Under the pieces are notes generated by a model. That model was not told the DNA's origin. It did no database searches and saw only the letters and a list, made by a program, of their open reading frames with translations. A program made the translations under genes and the position numbers. From Arthrobacter sp. MMS18-M83 (GTDB lineage: Bacteria; Actinomycetota; Actinomycetes; Actinomycetales; Micrococcaceae): a stretch of DNA of 64,000 nt. The stretch covers positions 4,216,001 to 4,280,000 of the forward strand of contig NZ_CP113343.1 of the NCBI RefSeq assembly GCF_026683955.1, written 5' to 3'. The stretch's first letter is position 1, and every line of letters starts with the position of its first letter. Positions 1-8,814 of this stretch are shown piece after piece.

Positions 1-177
1 GACGCCGCGGGAATGGCCAAGGCCAGCTACAGCAGCAGGCTTGCTGAAGCCGAGGACGATCTCGGAGTTTGCTGTGGTTTCCTTGACCATGTGCGCGGGA
101 GGCCTGCTGACGAAACTGAACTTTCCGCCCTTCGTGAAGCCTTGGAAATGGTCCGGCTGGACGGAGCGGAGCTGTGA
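1..177 (+). CDS. sbcD: Exonuclease SbcD C-terminal end (partial)
   Basis: This open frame enters from the left edge and ends at TGA 175–177, giving 58 residues. It overlaps the next gene, sbcC, by 4 bases (GTGA at 174–177), the usual translational coupling of the SbcCD pair. SbcD is the Mre11-type nuclease subunit that, with the SbcC ATPase, cleaves DNA hairpins and processes double-strand ends. The catalytic metallophosphoesterase domain lies outside the window. The visible tail is acidic and Leu-rich, as expected for the C-terminal region. The name rests mainly on its position before sbcC. Confidence 0.8.
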   Translation, partial: DAAGMAKASYSSRLAEAEDDLGVCCGFLDHVRGRPADETELSALREALEMVRLDGAEL

Positions 178-3100
178 GAATCCACCGCCTTGAGATCGAG
201 GCTTTCGGTCCGTTTGCCGGGGTTCAGTCGATCGACTTCGATCAGCTGGGCGCCCAGGGTCTGTTCCTCCTGAACGGTGCTACCGGCGCCGGCAAGACGA
301 GCGTGCTCGACGCCATCTGCTTCGCCTTGTACGGTTCGGTGCCCGGCGCCCGCCAAGACGGCAAACGCTTGCGGAGCGACCACGCGGAACCGGCTGCAGA
401 GCCCCGCGTTGTCTGCGAATTCTCCGCCCGCGGCAGGCGCTTCGAAGTCACCCGCTCCCCGGCGTGGGACAGGCCCAGTGCCCGTGGACGCAAAGGCTTC
501 ACTACGCAGCAGGCCAAGACCCTCTTGCGCGAACGGGTCAATGGTTCGTGGGAAGAGAAGAGTTCCCGCAACGACGAAGCCGGTTCGGAAATAGGTGATG
601 TCCTCGGGATGGACCGGGAGCAGTTCACCAGGGTAGTCATGCTCCCGCAGGGAGACTTCGCGGCCTTCCTACGCTCTAAAGCTTCCGACCGGCTGGATCT
701 GCTGCAGAAACTCTTCGGCACCCAGCGCTTTGAAGCCATCGAGCAACAGTTGGCACTCCAGGCAAACGCTGCGCGCGCTGAAGTGGAAGGCAACCAGAAC
801 GGTCTTCACTTGCTCTTGCAGCGGGTCGAATCGGAGTTCGCGCAACTGGGTATTGAAGAGCCAGTGGAGCCGGATGTCCATGACATCGTGTCCGGCGCGG
901 CCACACCCGAACTCAGGCTCGGGCACTTGGAAGCATGGTCGCGGGCCGAATCGCTGGAGCGGCAACAGTCTGCCACCTTCGCCGACGCCGCCAGGCTTCA
1001 GCTGGCAGATAAGCTCAACTCTGCCCGGGAGCGGGTTCAACGGCACGCGAAGCTCGACGCCGCCACGCGCCGCAACGAAGCACTCGCTGCACGCGCGGCC
1101 GAAGTCCAGGAATTCCGCGACCGTCTTGGACGTCACCGGAAGGCCGCCGTTCTCGGCGGCCAGCTCGACGCCGTCGACCGCGCTGCGAAGGCACTGGACC
1201 TGGCGGCCTCGAAGGCCGAGTCGGCTAGGGCCAAACTCCTTGCGGCCTCCCTGGACGCAAGCGATCCCGCCGCGGCCCTGGCAAGGATTCGGGAAACCAT
1301 GGCGGTCCTGGAAGCCCGGGTTGCGGACGAGCAAAAGCTCGACCACATTGCTGGCCGGCTTGTCGGACTCAATGCTGCAGCAAAGCATCGGGATACCGCC
1401 AAGGAATCAAGGTCCCTAAGCTTGGTGGCGCTTCGCGCGGAGGCAGCCTCCTTGGAAACCGGCCTCGGCCCACTGGAAGTGGCAGCCTTGGAACTGCCCC
1501 TGCGCGAAAGTGAAGCCGCGGCAGCGCAGAACACCGTCAAGACCGTGGCGCGTCACGCAGCTGCCCTCGAATCCCTCTCCGCGGCGGTAAAGCGGCACGC
1601 GTTGGCCCGCGCTCTTTCCCAGGACCTCCGACAACTCTGGTTGGATCTCCGCGAATCCCGCTTGGCCAACGCCGCCGCAGAGCTCGCAGCAAAGCTGCAT
1701 GACGGTGAAGCATGCCCTGTCTGCGGAAGCGCTGAGCACCCTTCGCCAGCGTCAGCCGGATTGACGGCATTAGCCCTCGCCGAGGAAGAGCAATCCGCCC
1801 ACGAACGGTATGACGAGAGCGAGCACGACCTGCTCCAGGCGTCGGCCGAGCTCGCGTCCGCCGAGCAGGAGGTCGCTGTGCTGGCCGCCCAGGGCGGAGG
1901 CATCGATCCAAAGGAAGCTGCTTTCACCGAGGCCTTGGCCAAAGACGCGCTCGCCTCGGCACGGCTCGCCGTCGACGGACTCAAGAGAGGCAAGGAAAGC
2001 CTCGCCCGTGTGATGGAGCGGATTTCCCGCTTGGAAGAAGAGCAACTCCGGGATGACACGGTTGCGGCCCAGGACGAGTCGGCCCTGACCCTGCTGAGCG
2101 AACAACGCGAGTCCCTGGACACCCTGCTTTCCGGGCTTCGTGACGGCTTCGAGACGCTCCGTGGCAGGATCGAGGCACTGACCAGGCAACGCGAGCTCCT
2201 CCAGTCCGCCGTCACCGCGGGCGCCCAGTTGGAAGGCGCCCGGGAGGCCTTGGACGATGCTTCGGTGGCCTTGCAACATGCCCTGTCGGCGAACCATTTC
2301 GAGACAGCTGAGGATGCCCGGCGAGACATGCTCGACGAACAGCACGCCGCCCGCTTAGACGAAGCCGTCAGGGCTTCCGAGACCGAGAGTGCCCGTCTCG
2401 CGGAGCTTTTTGAGTCCGAGGACCTTGCGCTTGCTGCCAAGGAAGCCCGAATCGGCGATGTGCCCTTGGCCGCCGTCGAGCTGGCCGCCCTCGAAGGGGA
2501 GGCCGGTCAAGCGGAAGAAGCGGCGCGCCGTCTTGCCCTTGCTGCGGGGCTCGCAGCCCGGACCCTGACGAGCTTGGCAACGATCCGTGCGCAGTATGAA
2601 GCAGCGTCGGCCTCGGGACGGGAGCCCCGCGAACGCGCCCGGGCGCTCAGCGAACTCGCCGAAACTGCCAGGGGGTCGGGCGACAATGGCTACAAAATGA
2701 GCCTCAACAGCTATGTTCTGGCCGCGCGGCTCGAACAAGTCGCAGCAGCGGCGTCGGAGCGCCTTGTTGCCATGAGCGATGGCCGCTACACCCTTCAGCA
2801 CACGGACGCCAAGGCAGCTAGGGGCGCGAAATCCGGGCTAGGCCTGGAAGTCGTGGATGAATGGACGGGACAGCGGCGGGACACCGCCACCCTTTCCGGC
2901 GGGGAATCCTTCATGGCCTCGCTCGCCTTGGCCCTGGGGCTCGCGGATGTTGTCCAGCAAGAGGCCGGCGGCGTAGACATCGAGACCTTGTTCGTGGATG
3001 AGGGCTTCGGGAGCCTCGACGAGCAGTCCCTGGAACAGGTGATGGACGCGCTGGAAGGATTGCGCGACGGCGGCAGGGTAGTCGGGCTCGTCAGCCACGT

Positions 3101-3194
3101 TGCCGAAATGAAGCAGAGAATCAGCAGCCAGCTCCAGGTGATCAAGAGTCGCAACGGCTCCACCGTGCGAATCGTCGACGCCGCAGCCGCGTAG
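174..3194 (+). CDS. sbcC: Exonuclease SbcC, SMC-like ATPase subunit
   Basis: This 1006-residue protein is the Rad50-like ATPase of the SbcCD nuclease, which opens hairpins and cleans DNA ends. The N-terminal lobe has Walker A GATGAGKTS at residues 35–43. Long heptad-rich coiled-coil arms follow, interrupted by a zinc hook CPVC at residues 514–517. The C-terminal lobe carries the ABC signature LSGGESF and Walker B ETLFVDEGFGSLD. Length and domain order are normal. The GTG start at 174 overlaps the sbcD stop, so the two are co-translated. An inverted repeat after the stop (CGGACG … CGTCCG, about 3210–3235) may end the transcript. Confidence 0.96.
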   Translation: MRIHRLEIEAFGPFAGVQSIDFDQLGAQGLFLLNGATGAGKTSVLDAICFALYGSVPGARQDGKRLRSDHAEPAAEPRVVCEFSARGRRFEVTRSPAWDRPSARGRKGFTTQQAKTLLRERVNGSWEEKSSRNDEAGSEIGDVLGMDREQFTRVVMLPQGDFAAFLRSKASDRLDLLQKLFGTQRFEAIEQQLALQANAARAEVEGNQNGLHLLLQRVESEFAQLGIEEPVEPDVHDIVSGAATPELRLGHLEAWSRAESLERQQSATFADAARLQLADKLNSARERVQRHAKLDAATRRNEALAARAAEVQEFRDRLGRHRKAAVLGGQLDAVDRAAKALDLAASKAESARAKLLAASLDASDPAAALARIRETMAVLEARVADEQKLDHIAGRLVGLNAAAKHRDTAKESRSLSLVALRAEAASLETGLGPLEVAALELPLRESEAAAAQNTVKTVARHAAALESLSAAVKRHALARALSQDLRQLWLDLRESRLANAAAELAAKLHDGEACPVCGSAEHPSPASAGLTALALAEEEQSAHERYDESEHDLLQASAELASAEQEVAVLAAQGGGIDPKEAAFTEALAKDALASARLAVDGLKRGKESLARVMERISRLEEEQLRDDTVAAQDESALTLLSEQRESLDTLLSGLRDGFETLRGRIEALTRQRELLQSAVTAGAQLEGAREALDDASVALQHALSANHFETAEDARRDMLDEQHAARLDEAVRASETESARLAELFESEDLALAAKEARIGDVPLAAVELAALEGEAGQAEEAARRLALAAGLAARTLTSLATIRAQYEAASASGREPRERARALSELAETARGSGDNGYKMSLNSYVLAARLEQVAAAASERLVAMSDGRYTLQHTDAKAARGAKSGLGLEVVDEWTGQRRDTATLSGGESFMASLALALGLADVVQQEAGGVDIETLFVDEGFGSLDEQSLEQVMDALEGLRDGGRVVGLVSHVAEMKQRISSQLQVIKSRNGSTVRIVDAAAA

Positions 3195-3236
3195 GACCGA
3201 GCCGTTAGACGGACGCATCCTCCGCGAGCCGTCCGG

Positions 3237-3242
3237 TAGACT
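3237..3242 (+). promoter_or_regulatory. Candidate −10 box for the MFS transporter transcript
   Basis: TAGACT fits the actinobacterial TAnnnT −10 consensus. It would place transcription start near 3249, leaving a leader of about 35 nt before a small ORF and about 60 nt before the transporter ATG. No convincing −35 hexamer is visible, which is common in this group. Confidence 0.4.
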
Positions 3243-3283
3243 TGGAGGGTTACACCGGGTCGCGCGCATCGGGAGGAGGGACG

Positions 3284-3343
3284 ATGCGCACCATTCAGCG
3301 AACCCGGAATCATGAACTCCTTTCCACAAAACTCCGCGGGTAA
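3284..3343 (+). CDS. Possible 19-residue upstream ORF overlapping the MFS start
   Basis: ATG at 3284 follows a strong Shine-Dalgarno stretch (GGGAGGAGGG, 3271–3280) by the right distance. The frame runs 19 codons to TAA at 3341–3343. It overlaps, in another frame, the first codons of the MFS transporter, whose own ATG at 3312 has no good ribosome site. The peptide is basic and resembles no known product. It may serve to load ribosomes for coupled translation of the transporter, or the ribosome site may act directly on 3312 through folding. There is no homology support. Confidence 0.3.
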   Translation: MRTIQRTRNHELLSTKLRG

Positions 3344-4715
3344 CACCGCGCTCGCGCCTGCCCCGTCGCAGCCTGCCCGCCAGCGCCGTTCGCGCCTGCC
3401 TGGCCGCTTCGCGCGCCTGCCCGAACTTGCCGGCCGAGACTTCCTGCCGTTGGGACTCTTCGCGAGGCTGCCCCTCGCCATGCTGACCGTTGGCACCTTG
3501 ACCCTCGTCACGGCCGTCAGCCATTCTTACGCCATCGGCGGCCTGGCCGCCGGCGCCGTGGGTATCGGGTCAGCCGTGGGCGCGCCGGTGCTCGGCTCGC
3601 TCGCTGACCGGGCAGGCCAACGCCCGGTCCTGCTGGTAGCCGCGGCCGTCAACGCGGTCACAGTCATTGCACTGCTCGTTGCCGCCTACCTGACGCCGGA
3701 TTTCAACGCACCCACGGACGCGATCGCCATTCTAGTGACGGCCTTCCTTGCTGGAGCGAGTTGCCCGCAGGTGGGTCCCATGGCCCGTGTCCGCTGGATG
3801 GCCCTGACCACAAGGAACCTGCCCGCGCGGAACGAGGGCCCGGGAGCTAGTGGGAAGATCGCCGGTTCGGGCAGTGTGGCGGCGAGCCGCGCAGACCTGG
3901 ATACTGCCCTGTCCTACGAGGGAACCGCTGACGAAATCACTTTCGTCCTGGGGCCGGCGCTGGTCGGCATTTTGGCGAGCCTCGTAGCTCCTTGGCTGCC
4001 GCTGGCATTGGCTGCGGTCCTCACTGCCACTCTGGTACCTGCTTTCGCCGTGCATCCTTCGCAATTAGCCGTGGTGCCGGCAAAGCGCAAGGCACGGGGC
4101 GCCGTCGGGAGCGCTCCTGAAGGACAGAGATCACGCGTCCGTTCTCTGGCCTGGTTGAAAGTGGCCGTTCCGGTATTGGCCATGGTCTGCATGGGAACAT
4201 TTTTCGGTGCCACGCAGAATGCGTTGAGTGCTTTTTCCGCCCAATTCGCCACTGCCGAAATCGCGGGACTGATGTACTCCGTCATGGGCCTGAGCTCCGC
4301 CGTCGCCGCTCTATCTGTTGCCTACTGGCCGCAGCGCTTTGGGCTGGCGATCCGCTGGGTGGTCGCCGCGGCGGCGATGACAGCGTTCTCCCTGTTGTTG
4401 TTCCTCCCGGCCGGGATCTGGCCTATGGCCATGGTTCTGCTAGTGCTGGGAATTCCGGTGGGACCCGTCATGGTGACGGTCTTCAGCATCGGAGGAGTCG
4501 TGGCCCCAGCCGGCCGCATGGCAACGGTCATGACCGCCCTGGCGAGCGGGATCGTGGCCGGTACGGCCTTGGGCGCCTATCTTGCCGGCCAGTTGGCACA
4601 GATCCAAGGTTCAGGCGCCGCCTTTGTGGTGTCTACCGCCGCTTCGGGTGCGCTTCTGGTGCTCGGCGTCGTGGCGGGACTTTTCCTTCGGCGCAGGCCA
4701 AGCACCCAACAATAA
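3312..4715 (+). CDS. MFS transporter
   Basis: This 467-residue integral membrane protein has about 12 hydrophobic segments in two halves joined by a charged loop near residues 250–275 (KRKARGAVG…RSRVRS). The motif GSLADRAGQRP in the first half matches the MFS loop 2–3 signature (G-x3-D-R-x-G-R). The N-terminus is an unusually long Pro/Arg-rich cytoplasmic extension of about 45 residues. It is most likely a drug or metabolite exporter, but the substrate cannot be told. The start at 3312 is the first in-frame ATG and lies inside a small overlapping ORF that has the stronger ribosome site. Confidence 0.88.
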   Translation: MNSFPQNSAGNTALAPAPSQPARQRRSRLPGRFARLPELAGRDFLPLGLFARLPLAMLTVGTLTLVTAVSHSYAIGGLAAGAVGIGSAVGAPVLGSLADRAGQRPVLLVAAAVNAVTVIALLVAAYLTPDFNAPTDAIAILVTAFLAGASCPQVGPMARVRWMALTTRNLPARNEGPGASGKIAGSGSVAASRADLDTALSYEGTADEITFVLGPALVGILASLVAPWLPLALAAVLTATLVPAFAVHPSQLAVVPAKRKARGAVGSAPEGQRSRVRSLAWLKVAVPVLAMVCMGTFFGATQNALSAFSAQFATAEIAGLMYSVMGLSSAVAALSVAYWPQRFGLAIRWVVAAAAMTAFSLLLFLPAGIWPMAMVLLVLGIPVGPVMVTVFSIGGVVAPAGRMATVMTALASGIVAGTALGAYLAGQLAQIQGSGAAFVVSTAASGALLVLGVVAGLFLRRRPSTQQ

Positions 4716-4717
4716 CG

Positions 4718-4809
4718 ACGCACGCTCACTTATGGGCCACTTTTTGGGAACCCTCTTTCAGATCATCCGCAAAAGGGTTCCCGGTTTGGCCTGAAGAGTG
4801 AGCGAGCGT
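4718..4809 (+). repeat. Intergenic palindromic repeat, GCTCAC-bounded family (site 1)
   Basis: The element lies right after the MFS stop. Its ends are a 13-bp inverted pair matching at 12 of 13 positions (ACGCACGCTCACT at 4718–4730 against AGTGAGCGAGCGT at 4797–4809). Inside is a hairpin GGGAACCCT … AGGGTTCCC (4746–4782). The same end sequence recurs at 7869–8064 and 51192–51242. It sits between the MFS and iclR 3' ends, so it may also act as a terminator. Confidence 0.65.
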
Positions 4810-4858
4810 TGGAAGAAATAGGACTACCGCGCGCATCAAGGGTGAAATGCAGGGTGCC

Positions 4859-5605
4859 TCATGCCAGTTGCGACTCTATCCGAGCTGCGCTCGCGGCCAG
4901 TGCCTCCCCGACGGCGGCTTGGTCCTGTTCGCGGCGGATGTAGACGACGGCGATCGCCGCGGGCCGCCCGCCGGGCACCTTGATGGGAGCGGCCAGGGAT
5001 GACAATCCTGCGATGACCTCGTCGTGGCTTGCAGCATAGCCGAGCCGGCGCGCTTCGGTTGCCTCCGGCCGATAGGGCAAGCCCGGGGCGCGGGTGGCCC
5101 ATTCGTCCTCGCTCATGGTGGACTGGATGGCGATTCCAGGCGCACCGGTGTTCACGGGGTGGCGGGTCCCCGGGTGTTGTGCCAGGGTCGCGGCCGAGTG
5201 GCGTGGCTCCACGGTGACCAGCGTGACGCAATCAAGATGGTCCCAGACCGCCACGAAGGCCGTCATGTTCAGGGTATTGGCAAGCTGGGTCAGCTCCGGG
5301 AGGGCGGCCGTCTGGAGATCGCGGGAGACGCCCCGCGCCAGCACTGCCAGGCCGGGGCCGGGCTGAACCCGACCGCCGTCGTCGCGGACCAAAAGGGAGT
5401 GGTCCTCCAGCGTGCGCAGGATCCGGTAGGCCACCGAGCGATGAACGCCCAGGGCGCCGGCGAGTTCGGCAATGGTCAAGGGACGTTCGGCGGCGGCCAG
5501 GATTTCCAGGGCTTGGATTCCGCGGGAGAGAGTCTGCGACGGCGAAACGGTCGCCGTCGTTTCCTGCGGTTTTTTAGTGGCACTGGGCGACATCATGGGC
5601 TCCAT
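4859..5605 (-). CDS. IclR-family transcriptional regulator
   Basis: This 248-residue protein has an N-terminal winged helix-turn-helix (about residues 25–80; LTIAELAGALGVHRSVAYR is the recognition region). A C-terminal IclR effector-binding domain follows (NMTAFVAVWD … GAPGIAIQS … AAPIKVPGG). It is divergent from the flavin reductase/monooxygenase pair and probably controls it in response to an aromatic substrate. Three operator-like palindromes lie between the genes. Several Met codons cluster at the start. The ATG at 5593 (residue 5) has GGAG six bases upstream and is a good alternative start. Confidence 0.92.
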   Translation of the reverse strand: MEPMMSPSATKKPQETTATVSPSQTLSRGIQALEILAAAERPLTIAELAGALGVHRSVAYRILRTLEDHSLLVRDDGGRVQPGPGLAVLARGVSRDLQTAALPELTQLANTLNMTAFVAVWDHLDCVTLVTVEPRHSAATLAQHPGTRHPVNTGAPGIAIQSTMSEDEWATRAPGLPYRPEATEARRLGYAASHDEVIAGLSSLAAPIKVPGGRPAAIAVVYIRREQDQAAVGEALAASAARIESQLA

Positions 5606-5667
5606 CCTATGTTGGCGTCTGAGGCGGCGGATCCGCCATCTTGTGCCGTGGACCGCAAAAGACTATG

Positions 5668-5719
5668 GTTCTGTATGAGAATTTATTGTTCAAATATAGA
5701 ACAAGTTCACATATAGAAC
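5668..5719. promoter_or_regulatory. Three GTTC-N7-GAAC operators between iclR and hpaC
   Basis: Two perfect palindromes of the form GTTC-N7-GAAC lie at 5688–5702 (spacer AAATATA) and 5705–5719 (spacer ACATATA). A third, weaker copy, GTTC-TGTATGA-GAAT, lies at 5668–5682. They sit in the AT-rich core of the divergent promoter and are the obvious binding sites for the neighbouring IclR protein. Confidence 0.7.
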
Positions 5720-5738
5720 AATCTCCACCCAGGAATCA

Positions 5739-6278
5739 ATGATGATTGCCAAGTCCAGCCAGAATGCGGAGCCAGGCCGACTGGGCCGCACTTCGCGGCC
5801 GCGGGCACATCACTTCCGTGGCAGCCTGGGCCGATTTGCCACAGGCGTGGCCATCGTAACGTTTGACGGCGCCACCAAGCGGCACGGGATTACCGTGAAT
5901 TCCTTCACCGCGGTGTCCATGGAGCCACCGCTGGTCCTTGTCAGCATCGCCCGCACCGCTAAAGCCCACGACGAGCTTGCCGGGCGGTCCTTCAGTGTCA
6001 ACATCCTGGGGGCGGAGCAACAGGACCTCGCGCTGCACTTTGCGGGCCGTCGCGGGCCCGAGCCCCGCTGGGTCGAAGGCGGCACGGCGCCGCGCCTATC
6101 CAATGTCCTGGCCTACTTCGAGTGCACGCCATGGGCTGCCTACGACGGTGGTGACCACACCCTTTACGTTGGCGAAGTGGTCGACTTCAACTACCGCAAC
6201 GGCGATGCGCTCGCCTTCGCCAACAGCTCTTTCACCACGATTCCGGAAAGCCAATTGGGAATGGAGGATCTTCTGTAG
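5739..6278 (+). CDS. Flavin reductase component of a two-component monooxygenase (HpaC-like)
   Basis: This 179-residue protein belongs to the short-chain flavin reductase family. It uses NAD(P)H to supply reduced FAD or FMN to the oxygenase encoded next. The core signature FATGVAIVTFDG … GITVNSFTAVSMEPPLVLVSIA … FSVNIL (about residues 29–90) is the flavin-binding split barrel. It is followed by the oxygenase gene with a 72-base gap. ATG codons at 5739 and 5742 are adjacent; AGGAA upstream favours the second slightly. The last operator-like palindrome is 19 bases upstream, consistent with control by IclR. Confidence 0.9.
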   Translation: MMIAKSSQNAEPGRLGRTSRPRAHHFRGSLGRFATGVAIVTFDGATKRHGITVNSFTAVSMEPPLVLVSIARTAKAHDELAGRSFSVNILGAEQQDLALHFAGRRGPEPRWVEGGTAPRLSNVLAYFECTPWAAYDGGDHTLYVGEVVDFNYRNGDALAFANSSFTTIPESQLGMEDLL

Positions 6279-6350
6279 TTGCCGCGGCGCAGGGAAATGC
6301 CGCATCCACATACGCAATGCCGTTCAGCTCAACCATCATTGGAGACAACC

Positions 6351-7805
6351 ATGGGAATCCGGACCGGACAGCAGTACTTGGACAAGCTCAACTCGATGAA
6401 CCCCCACGTCCTGATCGACGGCGAAATGGTCACCGAGAAGATCGCCGACCACCCGTCATTCAGGAACGTGGCCCGCACGTACGCGAAGCTCTTCGACATG
6501 CAGCATGAACCGAAGTATGCGGAAGCACTCACCTACGAATCTCCGACAACGGGGGATCGCGTCAGTACTTCGTTCCTGGTGCCGCGGAGCAAAGAGGACC
6601 TTGAACACCGGCATGCGGCCATCCGCACCTGGGCGGAGTACTCCCATGGATTCCTGGGCCGGACCGGTGACTACATGAACGGAGCGCTCACGGCGCTCGC
6701 AGCCGCGGAAAAGTGGTTCGCCCAGGCCGATCCGATGTTTGGCGAGAACATGCGCAAGTACTACGAGCATTGCCGCGAGAACGATCTCCTGGCCACGCAC
6801 ACCCTGATTCCGCCCCAGGTCAACCGTTCCGTGTCCGGGTCCGAACAGCTCGGTGGCCAACTCTCGGCCAGGGTGGTGGAGGAACGGGAAGATGGGATCG
6901 TGGTGCATGGCGCGCGCATGCTAGCCACGATCGCGCCGATTGCCGACGAACTCCTCGTGTTTCCCTCGACGCTCCTCCGAGCAACGCCGGAAGACGCCCC
7001 CTACTCCTACGCCTTCGCCCTCCCGAATGACGCGCCGGGCATGCGCTACCTGTGCCGGACCTCTCTCTACAACGGCGGAAGCACCCACGATGAACCCCTC
7101 GCCAGCCGCTTCGAGGAGATGGACGCCGTCGTGGTTTTCGATCATGTGTTCGTCCCCAACGAGCGCATCTTCATGCTTGGTCATCCCGAACTCTGCAACG
7201 CCTTCTATTCCGAGACGGGCGCCGGCGCCCTCATGACCCACCAAGTGGTCACGCGGACCATCGCCAAGAGCGAGTTCTTCCTTGGCCTTGCGTCCGAGAT
7301 CGCGGCGTCCATTGGGATCGACGGTTTCCAGCACATCCAGGAAGACCTCGCGGAGCTGATCGAAACTGTTGAAATCGAAAAGGCCCTCATGGTGGCCGCG
7401 GAGGCGCAGGCCGCCCCAAGTCCGGATGGCGTGTTTCTCCCGCATTGGCCCACGTTGAACGCCGCGCGCAACTGGTACCCCAAGGTTGCCCAGCGATTCC
7501 CGGCAATCATCCGCAAGTTCTCGGCGTCCGGCCTTATGGCGCTACCGGGCGAGGCGGACGTGGCCAGCGAGGCGTTGCCGGACATAGAAATGTACCTGCA
7601 GGCGAAGACCCTGACTGGCCCGGAGCGCGTCCGCCTCTTCAAACTGGCCTTCGACGCGAGCATTTCCTCGTTCGCCGGGCGCCAGGCCTTGTATGAATAC
7701 TTCTTCTTCGGTGACCCTGTCCGCATGGCGGGCGCCCTCGTGAACAGCTACGATCGCGAGCCGGTCCGCGCCCGGGTGCGTGAGTTCCTCGAGCGGGAAG
7801 ACTGA
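6351..7805 (+). CDS. 4-Hydroxyphenylacetate 3-monooxygenase-type oxygenase (HpaB family)
   Basis: This 484-residue FADH2-dependent aromatic hydroxylase starts at ATG 6351 behind GGAGAC. The family pattern is clear: GIRTGQQYLDKLN at the N-terminus, an acyl-CoA-dehydrogenase-like fold, and the flavin-proximal stretch THTLIPPQVNRS. Members hydroxylate 4-hydroxyphenylacetate, phenol or chlorophenols at the ortho position. Arthrobacter chlorophenol monooxygenases belong to the same family. No ring-cleavage genes are adjacent, so the substrate cannot be fixed. It forms an operon with the reductase at 5739. Confidence 0.9.
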   Translation: MGIRTGQQYLDKLNSMNPHVLIDGEMVTEKIADHPSFRNVARTYAKLFDMQHEPKYAEALTYESPTTGDRVSTSFLVPRSKEDLEHRHAAIRTWAEYSHGFLGRTGDYMNGALTALAAAEKWFAQADPMFGENMRKYYEHCRENDLLATHTLIPPQVNRSVSGSEQLGGQLSARVVEEREDGIVVHGARMLATIAPIADELLVFPSTLLRATPEDAPYSYAFALPNDAPGMRYLCRTSLYNGGSTHDEPLASRFEEMDAVVVFDHVFVPNERIFMLGHPELCNAFYSETGAGALMTHQVVTRTIAKSEFFLGLASEIAASIGIDGFQHIQEDLAELIETVEIEKALMVAAEAQAAPSPDGVFLPHWPTLNAARNWYPKVAQRFPAIIRKFSASGLMALPGEADVASEALPDIEMYLQAKTLTGPERVRLFKLAFDASISSFAGRQALYEYFFFGDPVRMAGALVNSYDREPVRARVREFLERED

Positions 7806-7868
7806 ACGCGCCACGGCGGATGCGACGACGGGAGGTTCCTGCCGTCGTCGTCATTTTGTGCCGTCCAT

Positions 7869-8064
7869 GACGCTCGCTCACCTTTGACGCGAAATCCGCC
7901 GACGCTCGCTCACCTATGAGCCCAAACGGCGGCTCCCTCCTGCAGTTCATCATGTGCAGGAGGGTTTCGAATCTTTCCCTCATATCTGCAGGAGCGCCGG
8001 GTTGGAGGCCGACATATCTGCAGGAGGGTCGGGAAATGGACCTTCAGATGTGAGCGAGCGTCGG
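7869..8064 (+). repeat. GCTCGCTCAC-bounded repeat element (site 2)
   Basis: A 15-bp perfect inverted pair bounds the core: CCGACGCTCGCTCAC at 7899–7913 and its complement at 8050–8064. A further direct copy of the end (GACGCTCGCTCACC) lies at 7869–7882. Inside are CCCTCCTGCA … TGCAGGAGGG (a hairpin around 7936–7965) and two more copies of ATATCTGCAGGAG. There is no open frame. The layout looks like a small palindromic (REP- or MITE-like) element between convergent gene ends. Confidence 0.7.
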
Positions 8065-8087
8065 AACTCCTGCGAATATCGGCGGGC

Positions 8088-8741
8088 TCAACCAGCCTGC
8101 TCCAAAAGCCGCACGGCGTCGTCGTCCGTCAACTGTTCGAAGTGCTCGTAGAACGCGCCCACGGCGTGGAATTTGCCCGGCGTGTGCAGGCAGATCATGA
8201 AGTCGCACACCCGGCTGATGGACGCTTGGGCTTCCAAGGATGACACGGGGACGGCGGCCACCACGGTCGCCGGCCCGCCGGCGCGGACAGCCTCGACGGC
8301 GGCGCGCATGGTTGCGCCGGTGGCCAGACCATCGTCGACAAGAACCACCGTCTTGCCCGAGAGATCGAAGCTGATACCCGGGTAGGTTTTCACGCGCCGC
8401 AGGAGTTCGCCCCGCTCGCGCGCCTCCACGGCGTCAAGCGACCCCTGGGTGATTCCGTGCCACCGCATCCGTTCGGCGAGGGGCCGATTGATTATTCGGA
8501 CAATTCTGCCGTTGGACCAGGCCAAGGCGCCGAAGGCGGTTTCCTCACGTCCCGGGATGCCGAGTTTTCGCACTAGGACAGCGCCGTACGGTTGGTAGAG
8601 TTCGACGGCGGCCGCGGCCGCTACGGGGACTCCGCCGCGAGCCAGGCCAAGCAGGATCGTGTCTGGCCGTTTCCGGAGTTGCGGAAGCCCGGCTGCCAGC
8701 CGGCGTCCGGCGTCCGCACGGTCCTTGAAGGGCATGCCCAT
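8088..8741 (-). CDS. Phosphoribosyltransferase family protein
   Basis: This is a 217-residue type I phosphoribosyltransferase fold. The PRPP loop VVLVDDGLATGATMRAA lies near residues 130–146, and LGLARGGVPVAAAAA is an early loop. Many actinobacterial paralogues of this type are annotated only as phosphoribosyltransferases; purine salvage is possible but unproven. ATG 8741 was chosen because an in-frame extension to 8837 would run into the divergent MarR-like gene and adds low-complexity Arg/Gly residues. GGAAGTGAG lies just upstream of 8741. Confidence 0.8.
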   Translation of the reverse strand: MGMPFKDRADAGRRLAAGLPQLRKRPDTILLGLARGGVPVAAAAAVELYQPYGAVLVRKLGIPGREETAFGALAWSNGRIVRIINRPLAERMRWHGITQGSLDAVEARERGELLRRVKTYPGISFDLSGKTVVLVDDGLATGATMRAAVEAVRAGGPATVVAAVPVSSLEAQASISRVCDFMICLHTPGKFHAVGAFYEHFEQLTDDDAVRLLEQAG

Positions 8742-8814
8742 TCGTCTCACTTCCACGTAATCCAGCGCTGAATCAAGCCTACCTTTCTTGCCGCGGCCGC
8801 TCCTCGCTGCCACG

